In this document: in pieces, positions 17,136 to 25,760 of the stretch
How positions within the stretch are numbered: position 1 is the stretch's first letter
Layout of the letters: each line of letters starts with the position of its first letter
NCBI RefSeq assembly: GCF_031085175.1
Contig: NZ_JAVHUY010000013.1
Coordinates: 62,001-126,000 of the forward strand
From: Phytohabitans maris
Lineage (GTDB): Bacteria > Actinomycetota > Actinomycetes > Mycobacteriales > Micromonosporaceae
DNA length: 64,000 nt
Direction of reading: 5' to 3'
Program-made: the position numbers and the translations under genes
Notes under the pieces: model-generated
Told to the model about the DNA's origin: nothing
The model's database searches: none
The model's input: the letters and a program-made list of their open reading frames with translations, nothing else

Positions 17136-17715
17136 CCTTGCCAGGACGCGTTGGCGACGATACACGTCACCCGTACGGGGATCAGCGTGGAGAGGCTGTC
17201 CAGATAGGATGGTCTCAGAAGAGACAACCGGTGTCCCGGCATCGGCCGGCTGGCACTACGGCAGTGCCAATTCCTGGCGTATGACGATCATGTAGGCAGG
17301 GTCTAGCTCGGGCCACCGTTTGCCACCCGGTACCCGGTCTGATTGCCTCCGGCGCGCGGCGGGGAGGCTTCCCAGAGCGCCCGCCGGAGGCACGGTCTTC
17401 GGCCGGCCGCAGGCCGCCCCCGACAGGGCCGCCGGAGGCACGCCCCTTTCCGGCCAAGCGGCGCCAGGCGCCTTGTCGAAGCCGGCATGTGCTTCGATCG
17501 ACGATACGCCCCTACGTAGCGAAGCCCCGACTGCTCCGGACTCCCGGAGCGGTCGGGGCTTTCGTGTATTCGGCGCAGGTCGCGCGTCCCGCTGTCGGGC
17601 CGCGCCGTGCGCTTGCGCTAAGGCGCGGACGACCGACCAAGCAGGTCACGCACGCGGGCCGCAGGCCCGCCTTGAACCCCGTACAGAAAGTTCTCACCCG
17701 CAGGATATCGGCCCT
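17136..17715. other. Non-coding GC-rich region with repeats and hairpins
   Basis: No supportable gene is seen. The 13-mer CGCCGGAGGCACG occurs at 17382-17394 and 17430-17442, and the first copy pairs with GCCTCCGGCG at 17345-17354. A strong terminator-type hairpin lies at 17523-17560. A smaller one, GCGGGCC-gca-GGCCCGC, lies at 17654-17670, just downstream of the NADAR gene on the minus strand. Confidence 0.6.
17523..17560. terminator. Strong stem-loop terminator
   Basis: AGCCCCGAC-t-GCTCCG, a 6-nt loop, then CGGAGC-g-GTCGGGGCT followed by TTTC. Fifteen paired bases with a single internal mismatch. It probably ends transcription entering from the left, or from the NADAR operon. Confidence 0.8.
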
Positions 17716-18141
17716 CTACATCTCGTCACGTATCCTCATCCAGAGTCTGCCGAGCATGTTTTGGCCGGAGCCGTCTGCGCCTTCGCCCCAGAAGTAGTCA
17801 GTCGGTGAATCTTCGATAATGTCTTCGTGTCCACTCTTTTGCAGAGCTTCTTGAGCCTCCGTGTGCTGTGCCAACTTGGCTCGCAGAATCTCTTCCAGAA
17901 CGGCCACTTTCTTGCTTCCCCAGTCGGGGTCTTTTGCGGCCCTATACGTTCCGTTGGCTAGCAGTTTGGCTTGGAGTGGACTGCGGGCGTTGCGAATCTC
18001 CTCTTGGCCGGCAGGATCTGTGCACTTTGTGGCCTGATAGGCATGCTCGGAGGTTGGGTAGAGTTTTCCTTTGAACTCGACGGCGTGCGGGGAGAAATTG
18101 TTGAGGACGTAGAACTCGGGCGTGTAGAACCTGATTGGCAT
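17716..18141 (-). CDS. NADAR-family N-glycosidase
   Basis: A 141-residue NADAR (YbiA-like) protein: FYTPEFYVLNNFSPHAVEF at the N-terminus, YPTSEHAYQATK (catalytic region) and DSPTDYFWGEGADGSGQNMLGRLWM at the C-terminus, matching the family throughout. NADAR proteins cleave N-glycosidic bonds in riboflavin intermediates or remove ADP-ribose from guanine, and some act with DarT-type toxins or in phage defence (known). It starts 3 bp after the XRE-TPR gene, so the two form one operon. The XRE partner suggests regulated, stress-linked use (inference). No DarT gene is visible nearby. Confidence 0.93.
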   Translation of the reverse strand: MPIRFYTPEFYVLNNFSPHAVEFKGKLYPTSEHAYQATKCTDPAGQEEIRNARSPLQAKLLANGTYRAAKDPDWGSKKVAVLEEILRAKLAQHTEAQEALQKSGHEDIIEDSPTDYFWGEGADGSGQNMLGRLWMRIRDEM

Positions 18142-18144
18142 TGG

Positions 18145-19587
18145 CTAGGCGTCCTCCCTGCGTAGATCGTCCAGCAGAGCTGCGACGGGTTGCATGGGTC
18201 GATGCGGCGTCAGTTGAGCGCTCACGCCCTTGATTTCCTCAAAGATGCGTTTTGCTCCGCTGCTTCTTGCGACTGGCAGGGCCGCGTGCGCTGTGCTGGC
18301 CGCTTGGTCTATTTGACCGTCTGCAAGGTAGGCCATCGCGAGGCGGCTTAGCGCGGCCGCGCGGTTTCGTTGGTAGACCGGCGGCAGTGTTCGAAGGGCG
18401 TCTTCGTACAGCCTGATCGCCTTCTTCGGTTTGCCGGTCGTCAGCCAGCAGCTTGCGCGCTGGATTTCGATGTGTCCTGGTGTGCAGTACGAGCCATGTC
18501 CCTCGTGTGCATCGCCTATGGTGTCGCTGGCTGCCCATGTGTGCGCCTCGTCAAGTAGCCGTTGTGAGGCTTGCTCGTCGCCGTCGAGCGCGTGTCCGTA
18601 GGCTTCTTGGACGCGGATCGCTGCCCGCGTCGGCGTCGCTAGTCGTTCTTCATTGCGTCGTGCGGCTTGGGCTAGCCCGATGGCGTGCGCGGCGTCAGGT
18701 GTGGCAGCGGCCTGTTGGGAGCGACGAAAGAATGTCCAGGCCAACATGCGCTCGTCGTCGCCCTCGTATGCCCACTCCATCGCGCGGCTTGTCCAGTACC
18801 GTGCCTGGGCCATGTTGCCGGCGTCCTCGTATAACCAGGCGGCGGATTCGGCGTACTGCGCGCCGAGCCGCACGGCCTCAAGTCGCTGTCCGTCACGCAG
18901 AACCGACCGCAGTGCCTCCACTACGGACACTTGGTTGAGCACCCCCGCCAGCGCGAACCGAGGGCCGAGCAGGTTGTCGGTCTTGACTAGCGCATGCCAT
19001 TGCTCGCGCAGGTGAATCAGGATCTGCTCAAGGTGTGCAGGCGAGGTGATCGTTAGGCGTTCTGTCAGGCGGGGCTGTTGTGCAAGATCATGAAGCATGT
19101 CGAACTGCTGGCCGAGCGCGAACGCCTCCATGAACGAACCGACGCCGGCTTGCAGCAGGAGACGACGGCTGAGCGGCACCACAACGTCCCTGCTGTCGAG
19201 CCGCAAGCGCAGGACGACCGTATCCGGCCCCGGTTCAGGTGGTGTGCCATCCAGCGAGAGCGTTAATGCTGGTATCGGCTCAACGGGACCAGTCGTAGCC
19301 TCGATTTCCGGTGCGCCGTCTGCGGCGATCGCTTCGGCATCCGGGTCAATGGACGACTGGTCAGGTTCGTCGTCTGTTTCTGCGGTCGTGAGCAGGCCGG
19401 CGAGTTGGTCTATTGAGACGCCGAGGGCTTGGGCGAGTTTCGGGCGGGTCCAGGGTTGGGGTTCGGATTCGCCGTTTTCCCATCGGCCGACGGTCGTTCG
19501 GTCGATGCGCAGGTGTTCGGCTAGCCGTTCTTGGCTGAAGCCGACCGCTTTGCGGCGCTGTGCTAGACGGTCCCGCCTGCCCGCCAT
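18145..19587 (-). CDS. XRE-family HTH regulator with TPR-like C-terminal domain
   Basis: A 480-residue protein. Residues 2-60 form an XRE helix-turn-helix (RRKAVGFSQERLAEHL...TTVGRWENGESEP). The remaining 350 residues are helical repeats of TPR type (AESAAWLYEDAGNMAQARYW, ALSRLAMAYLADGQIDQAA). Such proteins often sense a peptide or ligand through the TPRs. I chose ATG 19587 because the HTH begins there; the frame extends to 19650 without family similarity. It is cotranscribed with the NADAR gene. The divergent methyltransferase gene begins about 190 bp away, so it may also control that gene. Confidence 0.9.
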   Translation of the reverse strand: MAGRRDRLAQRRKAVGFSQERLAEHLRIDRTTVGRWENGESEPQPWTRPKLAQALGVSIDQLAGLLTTAETDDEPDQSSIDPDAEAIAADGAPEIEATTGPVEPIPALTLSLDGTPPEPGPDTVVLRLRLDSRDVVVPLSRRLLLQAGVGSFMEAFALGQQFDMLHDLAQQPRLTERLTITSPAHLEQILIHLREQWHALVKTDNLLGPRFALAGVLNQVSVVEALRSVLRDGQRLEAVRLGAQYAESAAWLYEDAGNMAQARYWTSRAMEWAYEGDDERMLAWTFFRRSQQAAATPDAAHAIGLAQAARRNEERLATPTRAAIRVQEAYGHALDGDEQASQRLLDEAHTWAASDTIGDAHEGHGSYCTPGHIEIQRASCWLTTGKPKKAIRLYEDALRTLPPVYQRNRAAALSRLAMAYLADGQIDQAASTAHAALPVARSSGAKRIFEEIKGVSAQLTPHRPMQPVAALLDDLRREDA

Positions 19588-19776
19588 CGCTTGGTAGTCA
19601 CCCTTCCTGCTGTCGCCGGTCGATCCCTGGCCTTCATCGCCGCAGGTCACAGTGCTCGATGCGGCGAGGATGCCTCAGTTGTACGTCGCTGCTGCCGTGG
19701 CTGGCCCAGGTGTTCCGGGGTGAGGCTGGGTTTCATGCAACACCGGGGCGATGCAACCAGTATCCCTGCTGCGGAC

Positions 19777-20658
19777 ATGTCCGCGCATCCATCTTGGTCA
19801 GCGGCGGCCGCAACGTCACCGCAGGGTCCCCCGTGGCCGGGGGATAAGCCGATGCCGGCGCGTGTGTATGACCGGCTGGCGGGTGGGTCGCACTCGTTCG
19901 CGGTGGATCGGGAGATGGCTGCTCAGTTGTTGGCGGTGGAGCCTGATGCGGAGTTTTGGGCGCGTCAGAACCGGGAGTTTCTGCGGCGGGCGCTGCGCTG
20001 GTCGGTCGATACCGCCGGGGTGGGCCAGGTGTTGGACATCGGGTGCGGGATGCCGGAAACGGTGGGTTCGGCGCATCAGGTGACGGCCGGCTGCCGGCCG
20101 ATGGTGCGGGTGCTGTATGTGGACAACGATCCGGTCGCGGTGGCCAGCGCACGGATCGTCGCCCGGGAACGCGCCGAGGTCGGGGACGTGGCCGGGATCG
20201 CCGGTGATCTGCGTGATCCGGTGCAGATCATGACGCATCCGGAGCTGACCGGGTTCCTGCATCTGGACGCCCCGGTCGTGGTCTTGCTGGGTGCGGTGCT
20301 GCATTTCGTGTCCGACAGCGACGGCCCGGCGGGGATCATCGCGACGCTGCGGGACCATGTGGCGCCCGGGTCGGTGCTGGTGATCTCGCACGCGACCGTC
20401 CCGCAGGGGATGACGCCGGAGCAGGTGCGGATCACCCGCGAGTACAGCGCGTTGACCGCGCATCTGACCTTCCGCACCCGGGATCAGGTGGCCGAGCTGC
20501 TTGCGGTGTTCGGTGACGTGGTGGATCCGGGCGTGTGCAAGGTGGCGGATTGGCGCCCCGAGCCGCAGGAGCAGCGTCTGAGCGGGCCGGAGCGGGCGCG
20601 GCGGGACCGGATTCCTGGCTGGGTTGGTGTGGCGGTGAAGGTCGGGGGTGCGTGGTGA
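19777..20658 (+). CDS. SAM-dependent methyltransferase, DUF574 (Methyltransf_19) family
   Basis: A 293-residue protein with the DUF574 signature: ARVYDRLAGGSHSFAVDREMA, VLDIGCGMPETVGSAHQV (SAM site), VLYVDNDPVAVA, GDLRDPVQI and HLDAPVVVLLGAVLHFV. The family is abundant in actinomycetes and its substrates are largely unknown. ATG 19777 gives the usual MSxHPxW N-terminus, though the ribosome site is poor; ATG 19735 after GGTGAGG is an alternative. It ends in a GTGA overlap with the next small gene and so heads a small operon. Confidence 0.88.
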   Translation: MSAHPSWSAAAATSPQGPPWPGDKPMPARVYDRLAGGSHSFAVDREMAAQLLAVEPDAEFWARQNREFLRRALRWSVDTAGVGQVLDIGCGMPETVGSAHQVTAGCRPMVRVLYVDNDPVAVASARIVARERAEVGDVAGIAGDLRDPVQIMTHPELTGFLHLDAPVVVLLGAVLHFVSDSDGPAGIIATLRDHVAPGSVLVISHATVPQGMTPEQVRITREYSALTAHLTFRTRDQVAELLAVFGDVVDPGVCKVADWRPEPQEQRLSGPERARRDRIPGWVGVAVKVGGAW

Positions 20659-20936
20659 GTGCTGAATCGAACGCGCGGCGAGCGCAGCAACGTTTGCGGC
20701 CGGAGGAGGTGGCTGTGCTGCGTGCGGTGTTGCGGCGGGAGAGTCCGGACAGGTCTGTCTGGGTTCGGGCGTACGACACGCTCGCTGCGGCGGGTGAGGT
20801 GATGGGAGACGACTCGTGGAACGACGAAGCGGACAAGACGCGGTTGCCGGGGGACCTGCCGCAGCAGTTTCGGTCGCGGCCGGTGACGTCATTGAGGTCG
20901 GGTCGGGGGATTACAAGTATGGGCGGGGGTCGCTGA
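20655..20936 (+). CDS. Small hypothetical protein
   Basis: A 93-residue frame from GTG 20655, overlapping the methyltransferase stop (GTGA). The first 60 residues (ARRAQQRLRPEEVAVLRAVLRR...VWVRAYDTLAAAGEVM) look like a real helical protein. The last 30 overlap the next gene in another frame and look like its shadow. I recognise no family. The coupling supports expression with the methyltransferase. Confidence 0.5.
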   Translation: MSAESNARRAQQRLRPEEVAVLRAVLRRESPDRSVWVRAYDTLAAAGEVMGDDSWNDEADKTRLPGDLPQQFRSRPVTSLRSGRGITSMGGGR

Positions 20937-21127
20937 CGTTGCGGGTGACGAGGGTCGGTGGTGTGGTGGCGGCCGGTGACGGGGACTGGTTGGAGTTGGA
21001 GGGTACCCAGATTTTCCTGAATCGCTGTGAGAGGCCGGGACAGGGGCTGATGGTGCGGGTCGGTGCACTACCGCGGGCCCGCCGGGCGGGTGTGGCGCGG
21101 ATGCGGTTGTTGGAGGCGCGGCGGTGA
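20816..21127 (+). CDS. Small hypothetical beta-rich protein
   Basis: A 103-residue frame from GTG 20816. Residues 18-85 (GDVIEVGSGDYKYGRGSLTLRVTRVGGVV...WLELEGTQIFL) alternate like beta strands of a small barrel, and codon third positions are GC-rich, so this part is coding. The exact start is uncertain because of the 121-bp overlap with the preceding gene. It ends in a GTGA overlap with the following gene. Function unknown. Confidence 0.55.
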   Translation: MERRSGQDAVAGGPAAAVSVAAGDVIEVGSGDYKYGRGSLTLRVTRVGGVVAAGDGDWLELEGTQIFLNRCERPGQGLMVRVGALPRARRAGVARMRLLEARR

Positions 21128-21468
21128 CCGGCACGTATCTGAGCGGGGCCGGGCAGGAGCTGGTCGCTGCCGCGCAGGCGCAGTTGGAGTTGCATATGCG
21201 CGGCGACCCGGTCGGTTGGTGTCGGTTGTGTCGGGCGTTGATGCCGTGTCCTGGTCGGGAGCGGGCGCATCGCATGTTCGACCGGTACGGCGTGCTGCCC
21301 AGTCGCCGGCCTGGCGCGACCCAACCGCACCCCTGGACGAGGCGCGCCGAGGTTTCGGGGCAGGGGTCGTCCCCCGGCACCTGCCCCGAATACGCCCCCT
21401 CCGTCGTATGGCACGCCCCGGGCGGTGGAGGGGGCACCCAAGGGTTCCCTGGTCGGGTGAGGACCTGA
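21124..21468 (+). CDS. Small hypothetical protein with Cys cluster
   Basis: A 114-residue product from GTG 21124, coupled to the previous gene. Residues 33-44 read CRLCRALMPCPG, a C-x2-C...C pattern that could bind zinc, followed by RERAHRMFDRYGVLPSRRPGA. Similar short Cys-containing proteins accompany mobile-element genes in actinomycetes (from memory). The C-terminal 50 residues are low-complexity Gly/Pro. Function unknown. Confidence 0.55.
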   Translation: MTGTYLSGAGQELVAAAQAQLELHMRGDPVGWCRLCRALMPCPGRERAHRMFDRYGVLPSRRPGATQPHPWTRRAEVSGQGSSPGTCPEYAPSVVWHAPGGGGGTQGFPGRVRT

Positions 21469-21668
21469 CGCCTGGTCCGGCCAGGTTGAAATCCGGCACC
21501 CCCGTCCGGGCATGTTCCCGGTCCGAGCCCGGCGATCGACCCCGGGCGGGGGTGCCGGCCCCCGAAAGACAGCACTCCCCATCGCACAGCGGGCGGGTCC
21601 GTCCTACCTGGACGGTCCCGGGGTTGCTGGTGCGCGGAATTCCCCTCACAGGTTTGGAGAAGCTTGGT

Positions 21669-22742
21669 ATGGACTCCGCGGTTTTGACGCGTCGGACGCT
21701 GCTGTCCGGCGGTGCCGGGCTTGCCGCTGGCGGGTTGTTGGCCGGCTGCGGCGACGATCCGCATCTAGGCAGGCCGGAGCCGGCGCCGGGTAAGGCGTGG
21801 GATGGCCCGGTGGAGCAGGTGTCGGTGTTGACCGGGGTCGGGTTCCAGGGGCGGGAGGCACCGATCGCGGTCGCTGTCGCGAAGGGTTTCTTCGCTTCGG
21901 CGGGGTTGGAGGTCAAGACCCTGGCGGGTAGGGGGACTACTGGGAATCTTCAGTTGTTGAAGGGTGGGTCGGCGACGTTCGCGACGTTGGACGTGTCCGG
22001 GGCGATTATGGAGATGTCGCGGCCGGACGGGATCAACGGGTTTTGGCTGACCAGCCTGTTGCACCGCCGTAATCTGGCCTGTTTCATGGCCCGGCAGGGC
22101 AGCGGGATCAAAACGGCGCGGGATCTGGCCGGCCGGACGGTCACGTTCGTGCCCGGCGGGATCAACTACCTGCTGTTCGCCACCTACGCCACCTTGTCCG
22201 GCTTCGATGCGAAAAGTGTGCGGTGGCGGCCAGCCGGCCAGCCCGAGCACGCCAAACTCCTCGCGGCGGGGAGGGTGGACGCGATCAGCCAGTTCGTGCC
22301 CGGCCGGGTCGCGGTCGAAGCGGTCGCCGGCCCGGTCACCGTGCTGCCGTTCACCGACGTGTTGGCCGACATCCACGGCTCGGCGGTCGCGGTCACCGAC
22401 CAGACCGCGACCGGCAAACCCGCCATGGTGCGCCGCTTCAACCAGGCTTTGTTGCGCGGGCTGAAGTACACGTTGGACCATCCGGACGAGGCGGCCGCGA
22501 TCTATCTGGCGCAGCCGGAGGCCAAGACGCAGAAGCTTCCCGCGGTGCTGGGGGAGATCGAGAGCCTGCGCGGTTATGTGCATCTGACCACCCCGTCGCC
22601 GCAGACCGTGCCGCTGGGCCATTTCGACCCCGCCAGGCTGATGCAAAACATTTCCATCCTGCAAGGCGCCAAACAGATCCCCGAGGGGCTGACCCCGGAC
22701 CGGGTGGCCAAGTTCGACCTGGCCGGAGACCCGGTCACATGA
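21669..22742 (+). CDS. ABC transporter substrate-binding lipoprotein (NMT1/THI5-like)
   Basis: A 357-residue exported binding protein. The N-terminus has twin arginines (LTRRTLL) and the lipobox LLAGC with Cys27, so it is probably a Tat-exported lipoprotein. The mature part follows the NMT1/SsuA pattern: PIAVAVAKGFFASAGLEVKTL, NLQLLKGGSATFATLDVSG, KTARDLAGRTVTF and FNQALLRGLKYTLDHPDEAA. This family binds small sulfonates, pyrimidine precursors or nitrate analogues; the ligand here cannot be told. ATG 21669 has TTTGGAG upstream. It is coupled to the permease by ATGA (22739-22742). Confidence 0.9.
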   Translation: MDSAVLTRRTLLSGGAGLAAGGLLAGCGDDPHLGRPEPAPGKAWDGPVEQVSVLTGVGFQGREAPIAVAVAKGFFASAGLEVKTLAGRGTTGNLQLLKGGSATFATLDVSGAIMEMSRPDGINGFWLTSLLHRRNLACFMARQGSGIKTARDLAGRTVTFVPGGINYLLFATYATLSGFDAKSVRWRPAGQPEHAKLLAAGRVDAISQFVPGRVAVEAVAGPVTVLPFTDVLADIHGSAVAVTDQTATGKPAMVRRFNQALLRGLKYTLDHPDEAAAIYLAQPEAKTQKLPAVLGEIESLRGYVHLTTPSPQTVPLGHFDPARLMQNISILQGAKQIPEGLTPDRVAKFDLAGDPVT

Positions 22743-23518
22743 GCCGCCACACCACCCGGGCCGGCATGGCCGTCTTGCTGCGGATCCTGCCCGGCCTGGC
22801 CGGCATGGTCGGCCTGGTCGCCGCCTGGTGGGCGCTGGTCGCCGTGTTCGACGTGGCGTCGTTTCTGGTGCCGACGCCGCCGCAGGTTGCGGGCGCGGTG
22901 CGGGCCTGGCCGGGGCATTTGGCCTGGCACGCGTGGGTGACGGTGCGGGAGGCCGGGCTCGGGTTCGCCCTGGCCGTGGCGACCGGTTTGCCGGTCGGGG
23001 CGGTCCTGGCCACCTCGCGGCATGTGGCGGCCGGGTTGATGCCGTCCCTGCTCACCCTCGCGGCGGTCCCGAAACCCGCGCTGGCGCCGGTTTTGCTGGT
23101 CACGCTCGGGTTCGGGCTGGCACCGAAGATCGTCATGGTGTGGGCGATGTGCCTGTTCCCGATCACCCTGGCCACCCACGCCGGGCTGACCCAGACCCCG
23201 GCCGACCTGGCCGAGCTGGCCCGCGCGTTGTGCGCCTCCCGGCTGCGCACCCTGTGGGCCATACGTCTGCCGGCGGCGGTGCCGCACCTGTTCGTCGGCG
23301 TGAAACAGGCCCTGCCGTTGGCGGTGATCGGCGCGGTCGTGGCCGAACTGTTCGGCGGTGTCGAGGGGCTCGGCTACGTGATCCACACCGCTGGCACCGA
23401 CGCCCCCCTCGCCTTCGCCGCGATCGCCCTGCTCGCCGCGATGACCATCACCCTGCACAGCGCCGCCCAACACGCCCAGATGCTGTGTGCGCCGTGGATC
23501 CGGCACACCACCAGCTAA
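22739..23518 (+). CDS. ABC transporter permease (SsuC/TauC type)
   Basis: A 259-residue inner-membrane protein with about six hydrophobic segments and the BPD_transp_1 pattern: FLVPTPPQVAGAV, a cytoplasmic EAA-like loop ELARALCASRLRTLWAIRLPAAVPHLFVGVK, and ELFGGVEGLGYVI near the end. It is coupled to the binding protein by ATGA. No ATP-binding subunit is encoded next to it or elsewhere in the window, so it must borrow one or the system is non-standard. Confidence 0.9.
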   Translation: MSRHTTRAGMAVLLRILPGLAGMVGLVAAWWALVAVFDVASFLVPTPPQVAGAVRAWPGHLAWHAWVTVREAGLGFALAVATGLPVGAVLATSRHVAAGLMPSLLTLAAVPKPALAPVLLVTLGFGLAPKIVMVWAMCLFPITLATHAGLTQTPADLAELARALCASRLRTLWAIRLPAAVPHLFVGVKQALPLAVIGAVVAELFGGVEGLGYVIHTAGTDAPLAFAAIALLAAMTITLHSAAQHAQMLCAPWIRHTTS

Positions 23519-23562
23519 CCCCCACCCACCCCCGCAAGAGAGCAAGGGAGCAAGGGAGACCG

Positions 23563-24366
23563 ATGTCCAGCCCCGGCTACGTCTTCGCCGACACCCCCGA
23601 CTCCGACAGCCACGCGGTCAAGCAGGTGATGATGTCAGCCCTGGCGCACATGTATGACCCGTTCAGCGTCGACCGGCTCACCGGCCTCCACGTTCCGGAC
23701 AACGCCCGCTGCCTGGTGCTCGGTGTCGGAGCGAGCCGGGTCGCCGGCCGGCTGGCCGACCTCGCCCCCCACGGTCAGGTGATCGCGACCGACACCGACC
23801 ACAGCCACACCATCGCCCATCCGCGGGTGCGGCAGGTGACCGGCGACCTGCTCACCGACCCGCTACCGGCAGGCCGGTGGGATGTCATCCACGCCCGGCT
23901 GCTCCTGGGCCACCTAGATTCACGTGACGACCTGCTCGCCGACCTGACCGGCACCCTCACCGCCAACGGGGTCATCGTGGTCGAGGAGTTTGCCGGCACC
24001 TGGTCCACCAGCGTCCTGGACGCCCCCGACTGGGATGAAGCCAACCGGCTGTTCACCGCCTACCACCACGCCTTCCGGGAAATCCTGGCCGGCCAAGGCG
24101 TGGACCTGACCTGGGCCCGCCGGGTCCACGGCGTCATGCGCCGGCTGGGCCTGAGGGTCGAAACCCGCGCCCACGCCGCCACCTGGGCCGGGAACAGTCC
24201 CGGCACCCGGCTGGCGTGGGCCAGCGCCGGCCTGCTGCGCGACAAACTGGCCGCGCACGGCATGCCACCAGCCGACATCGACGCATTCCGAACCCTGCTC
24301 CAACACCCGGACCTGCGGGTGCTGGGCAACCTCGCCCTGTCCACGATCGGCCGCCGCGACCACTGA
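23563..24366 (+). CDS. SAM-dependent methyltransferase (class I)
   Basis: A 267-residue Rossmann methyltransferase: CLVLGVGASRVAGRLADLAPHGQVIATD as SAM-binding motif I, VTGDLLTDPLPAGRWDVIHARLLLGHL and ANGVIVVEEF. The motif-I glycines are GVGAS rather than GxGxG. ATG 23563 follows AAGGGAG. It lies 44 bp after the permease on the same strand, so it probably belongs to the binding protein/permease operon. It could modify the imported compound (inference). Confidence 0.85.
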   Translation: MSSPGYVFADTPDSDSHAVKQVMMSALAHMYDPFSVDRLTGLHVPDNARCLVLGVGASRVAGRLADLAPHGQVIATDTDHSHTIAHPRVRQVTGDLLTDPLPAGRWDVIHARLLLGHLDSRDDLLADLTGTLTANGVIVVEEFAGTWSTSVLDAPDWDEANRLFTAYHHAFREILAGQGVDLTWARRVHGVMRRLGLRVETRAHAATWAGNSPGTRLAWASAGLLRDKLAAHGMPPADIDAFRTLLQHPDLRVLGNLALSTIGRRDH

Positions 24367-24411
24367 CCGACCCGGGCGCTGTTTCTTACCGAGTTTGGAG
24401 GCGACCGAACA

Positions 24412-25224
24412 TTGACACCGACGCCCACGGCCGGTCGCGGGTATCGCCGCGAATGGCCCGATGAGCTTGTGACCGGCCTCGTCGCCCGCCGCAGGGCAGG
24501 CGCGTCGTTGGGTCAGCTCACCGCCCAGACGGGGATTCCGTCGACAACCCTGCTGCGCAAGTTCGTTGAGCTTGGTGTGCACCCGCCCGGGGCTGGGGAA
24601 CCACGGCTGCCCGGTGGGCTGACGCCGGACCAGATCACCGATATCGCCCGCCGATACACCGGCGGTGCCAGTGAGCGGACGGTGGCCGCCCAGACGGGGC
24701 TGTCTCGCACGGTCGTGCGGGCGGCGTTGGATGCGACCGGGATGCAGCGGCGACGATCTCCCCGGTCTGGTCGACGGTGGACGGCCGGCCTGACCTGGCA
24801 GATCGTCGTGCGTCGCCTCGCCGGCCAGATGGTTGCTCAAATCGCCACGGCCACCGGGATGTCTGATTTCGCCGTCGCTGTGCGTCTGGCGGACCTGAAG
24901 ATCGACAAGGGTGGGCCGTGCCCGCCAGCGTGGAGGGGACGAGTGGAAGCTCACCAGCATCGGCTGACCGAGGACCTGGCCGACCGCGTGCACGAGGCGT
25001 GGATGGCGGCGTGGCGGGCACTTGGCCAGACCTCGATGCGGTCCCGGCATCACACCGGCGAGTTGATGATCCCCTACGCCGATCTGGCCGAGGTGGACAA
25101 GGACGACGACCGCCGCCTCGTGGCAGCCGTCCTGGCCGGCCTGGCCGCCCTGCCCGAACACGACGTGCTGCTCCTGCTGGCCGGCCACCAAACCGGCCAC
25201 CCGCAGCCGGCACCACAGCCCTGA
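24412..25224 (+). CDS. Multi-HTH DNA-binding-like protein
   Basis: A 270-residue protein from TTG 24412 with GGAGG ten bases upstream. Three helix-turn-helix-like units can be seen: RRRAGASLGQLTAQTGIPSTTLLRKF, ARRYTGGASERTVAAQTGLSRTVVRAAL and VVRRLAGQMVAQIATATGMSDFAV. They resemble tandem resolvase-type HTHs. The C-terminal 100 residues are helical and acidic. It probably binds DNA as a regulator of the island, but no catalytic domain is seen. Confidence 0.7.
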   Translation: MTPTPTAGRGYRREWPDELVTGLVARRRAGASLGQLTAQTGIPSTTLLRKFVELGVHPPGAGEPRLPGGLTPDQITDIARRYTGGASERTVAAQTGLSRTVVRAALDATGMQRRRSPRSGRRWTAGLTWQIVVRRLAGQMVAQIATATGMSDFAVAVRLADLKIDKGGPCPPAWRGRVEAHQHRLTEDLADRVHEAWMAAWRALGQTSMRSRHHTGELMIPYADLAEVDKDDDRRLVAAVLAGLAALPEHDVLLLLAGHQTGHPQPAPQP

Positions 25225-25283
25225 CCCGCAGCCGACTGCCGCGCACACCCGCGAACACCACCGCCAAGAAAGGGGGACCAGGT

Positions 25284-25625
25284 ATGGGATCCGACGACGG
25301 CGACGAGCTGATCCGCCGCGTGGTACACGCCAACCACCCGGCACACCCGGTGCCGCCGGCGCAGGCCACCGCCGCCGAGCTACGCGCCCGAGCCGACCGG
25401 TCTGACTCCGATGGCACAGCAGCGCAGGCGTGCGGCCCGGCAGCGGACGAGGACGTTCGCGTGCCGTTGCTTGACCTGACCAGCCTGCGGCTGCCCGAGG
25501 TGCTCGACTCGGACGACACCGTGCTCGCGGACTGTCTGCGGCGGCTGCTGCGGGACCTGGCCGAGCCCGGCGAAATCTACGCCGCGCACGGCAGCACTCC
25601 CGCTTTCCGAAGCCCGGACCTGTAA
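25284..25625 (+). CDS. Small hypothetical protein
   Basis: A 113-residue acidic product; ATG 25284 follows AAGGGGG. The C-terminal half (LLDLTSLRLPEVLDSDDTVLADCLRRLLRDL) is amphipathic and helical, ending in GSTPAFRSPDL. I recognise no family. It is followed at once by two strong terminator hairpins, so it ends this transcription unit. Confidence 0.65.
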   Translation: MGSDDGDELIRRVVHANHPAHPVPPAQATAAELRARADRSDSDGTAAQACGPAADEDVRVPLLDLTSLRLPEVLDSDDTVLADCLRRLLRDLAEPGEIYAAHGSTPAFRSPDL

Positions 25626-25638
25626 CCCCCGTTGTCGC

Positions 25639-25716
25639 GTCCGGCCCGCCCTTCGGGCCGGACCTGTTGGTCGGGCGCCCGCCCGTTCCCCCCAGGCCCG
25701 CGGGCGCCCGACCAAC
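25639..25716. terminator. Two consecutive perfect hairpins
   Basis: GTCCGGCCCG/CGGGCCGGAC (25639-25648 and 25654-25663) is followed by a 16-bp perfect inverted repeat, GTTGGTCGGGCGCCCG/CGGGCGCCCGACCAAC (25666-25681 and 25701-25716). They close the gene block that begins at 19.8 kb. Confidence 0.85.
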
Positions 25717-25760
25717 CCCCAAGAGCTCTCGATCCCTTGTTCTGATTGGTGTCTGGACCT

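Noticed and set aside
17345-17442. Repeats considered as a CRISPR array
   Set aside because: Only two 13-bp copies, no regular spacers and no cas genes.
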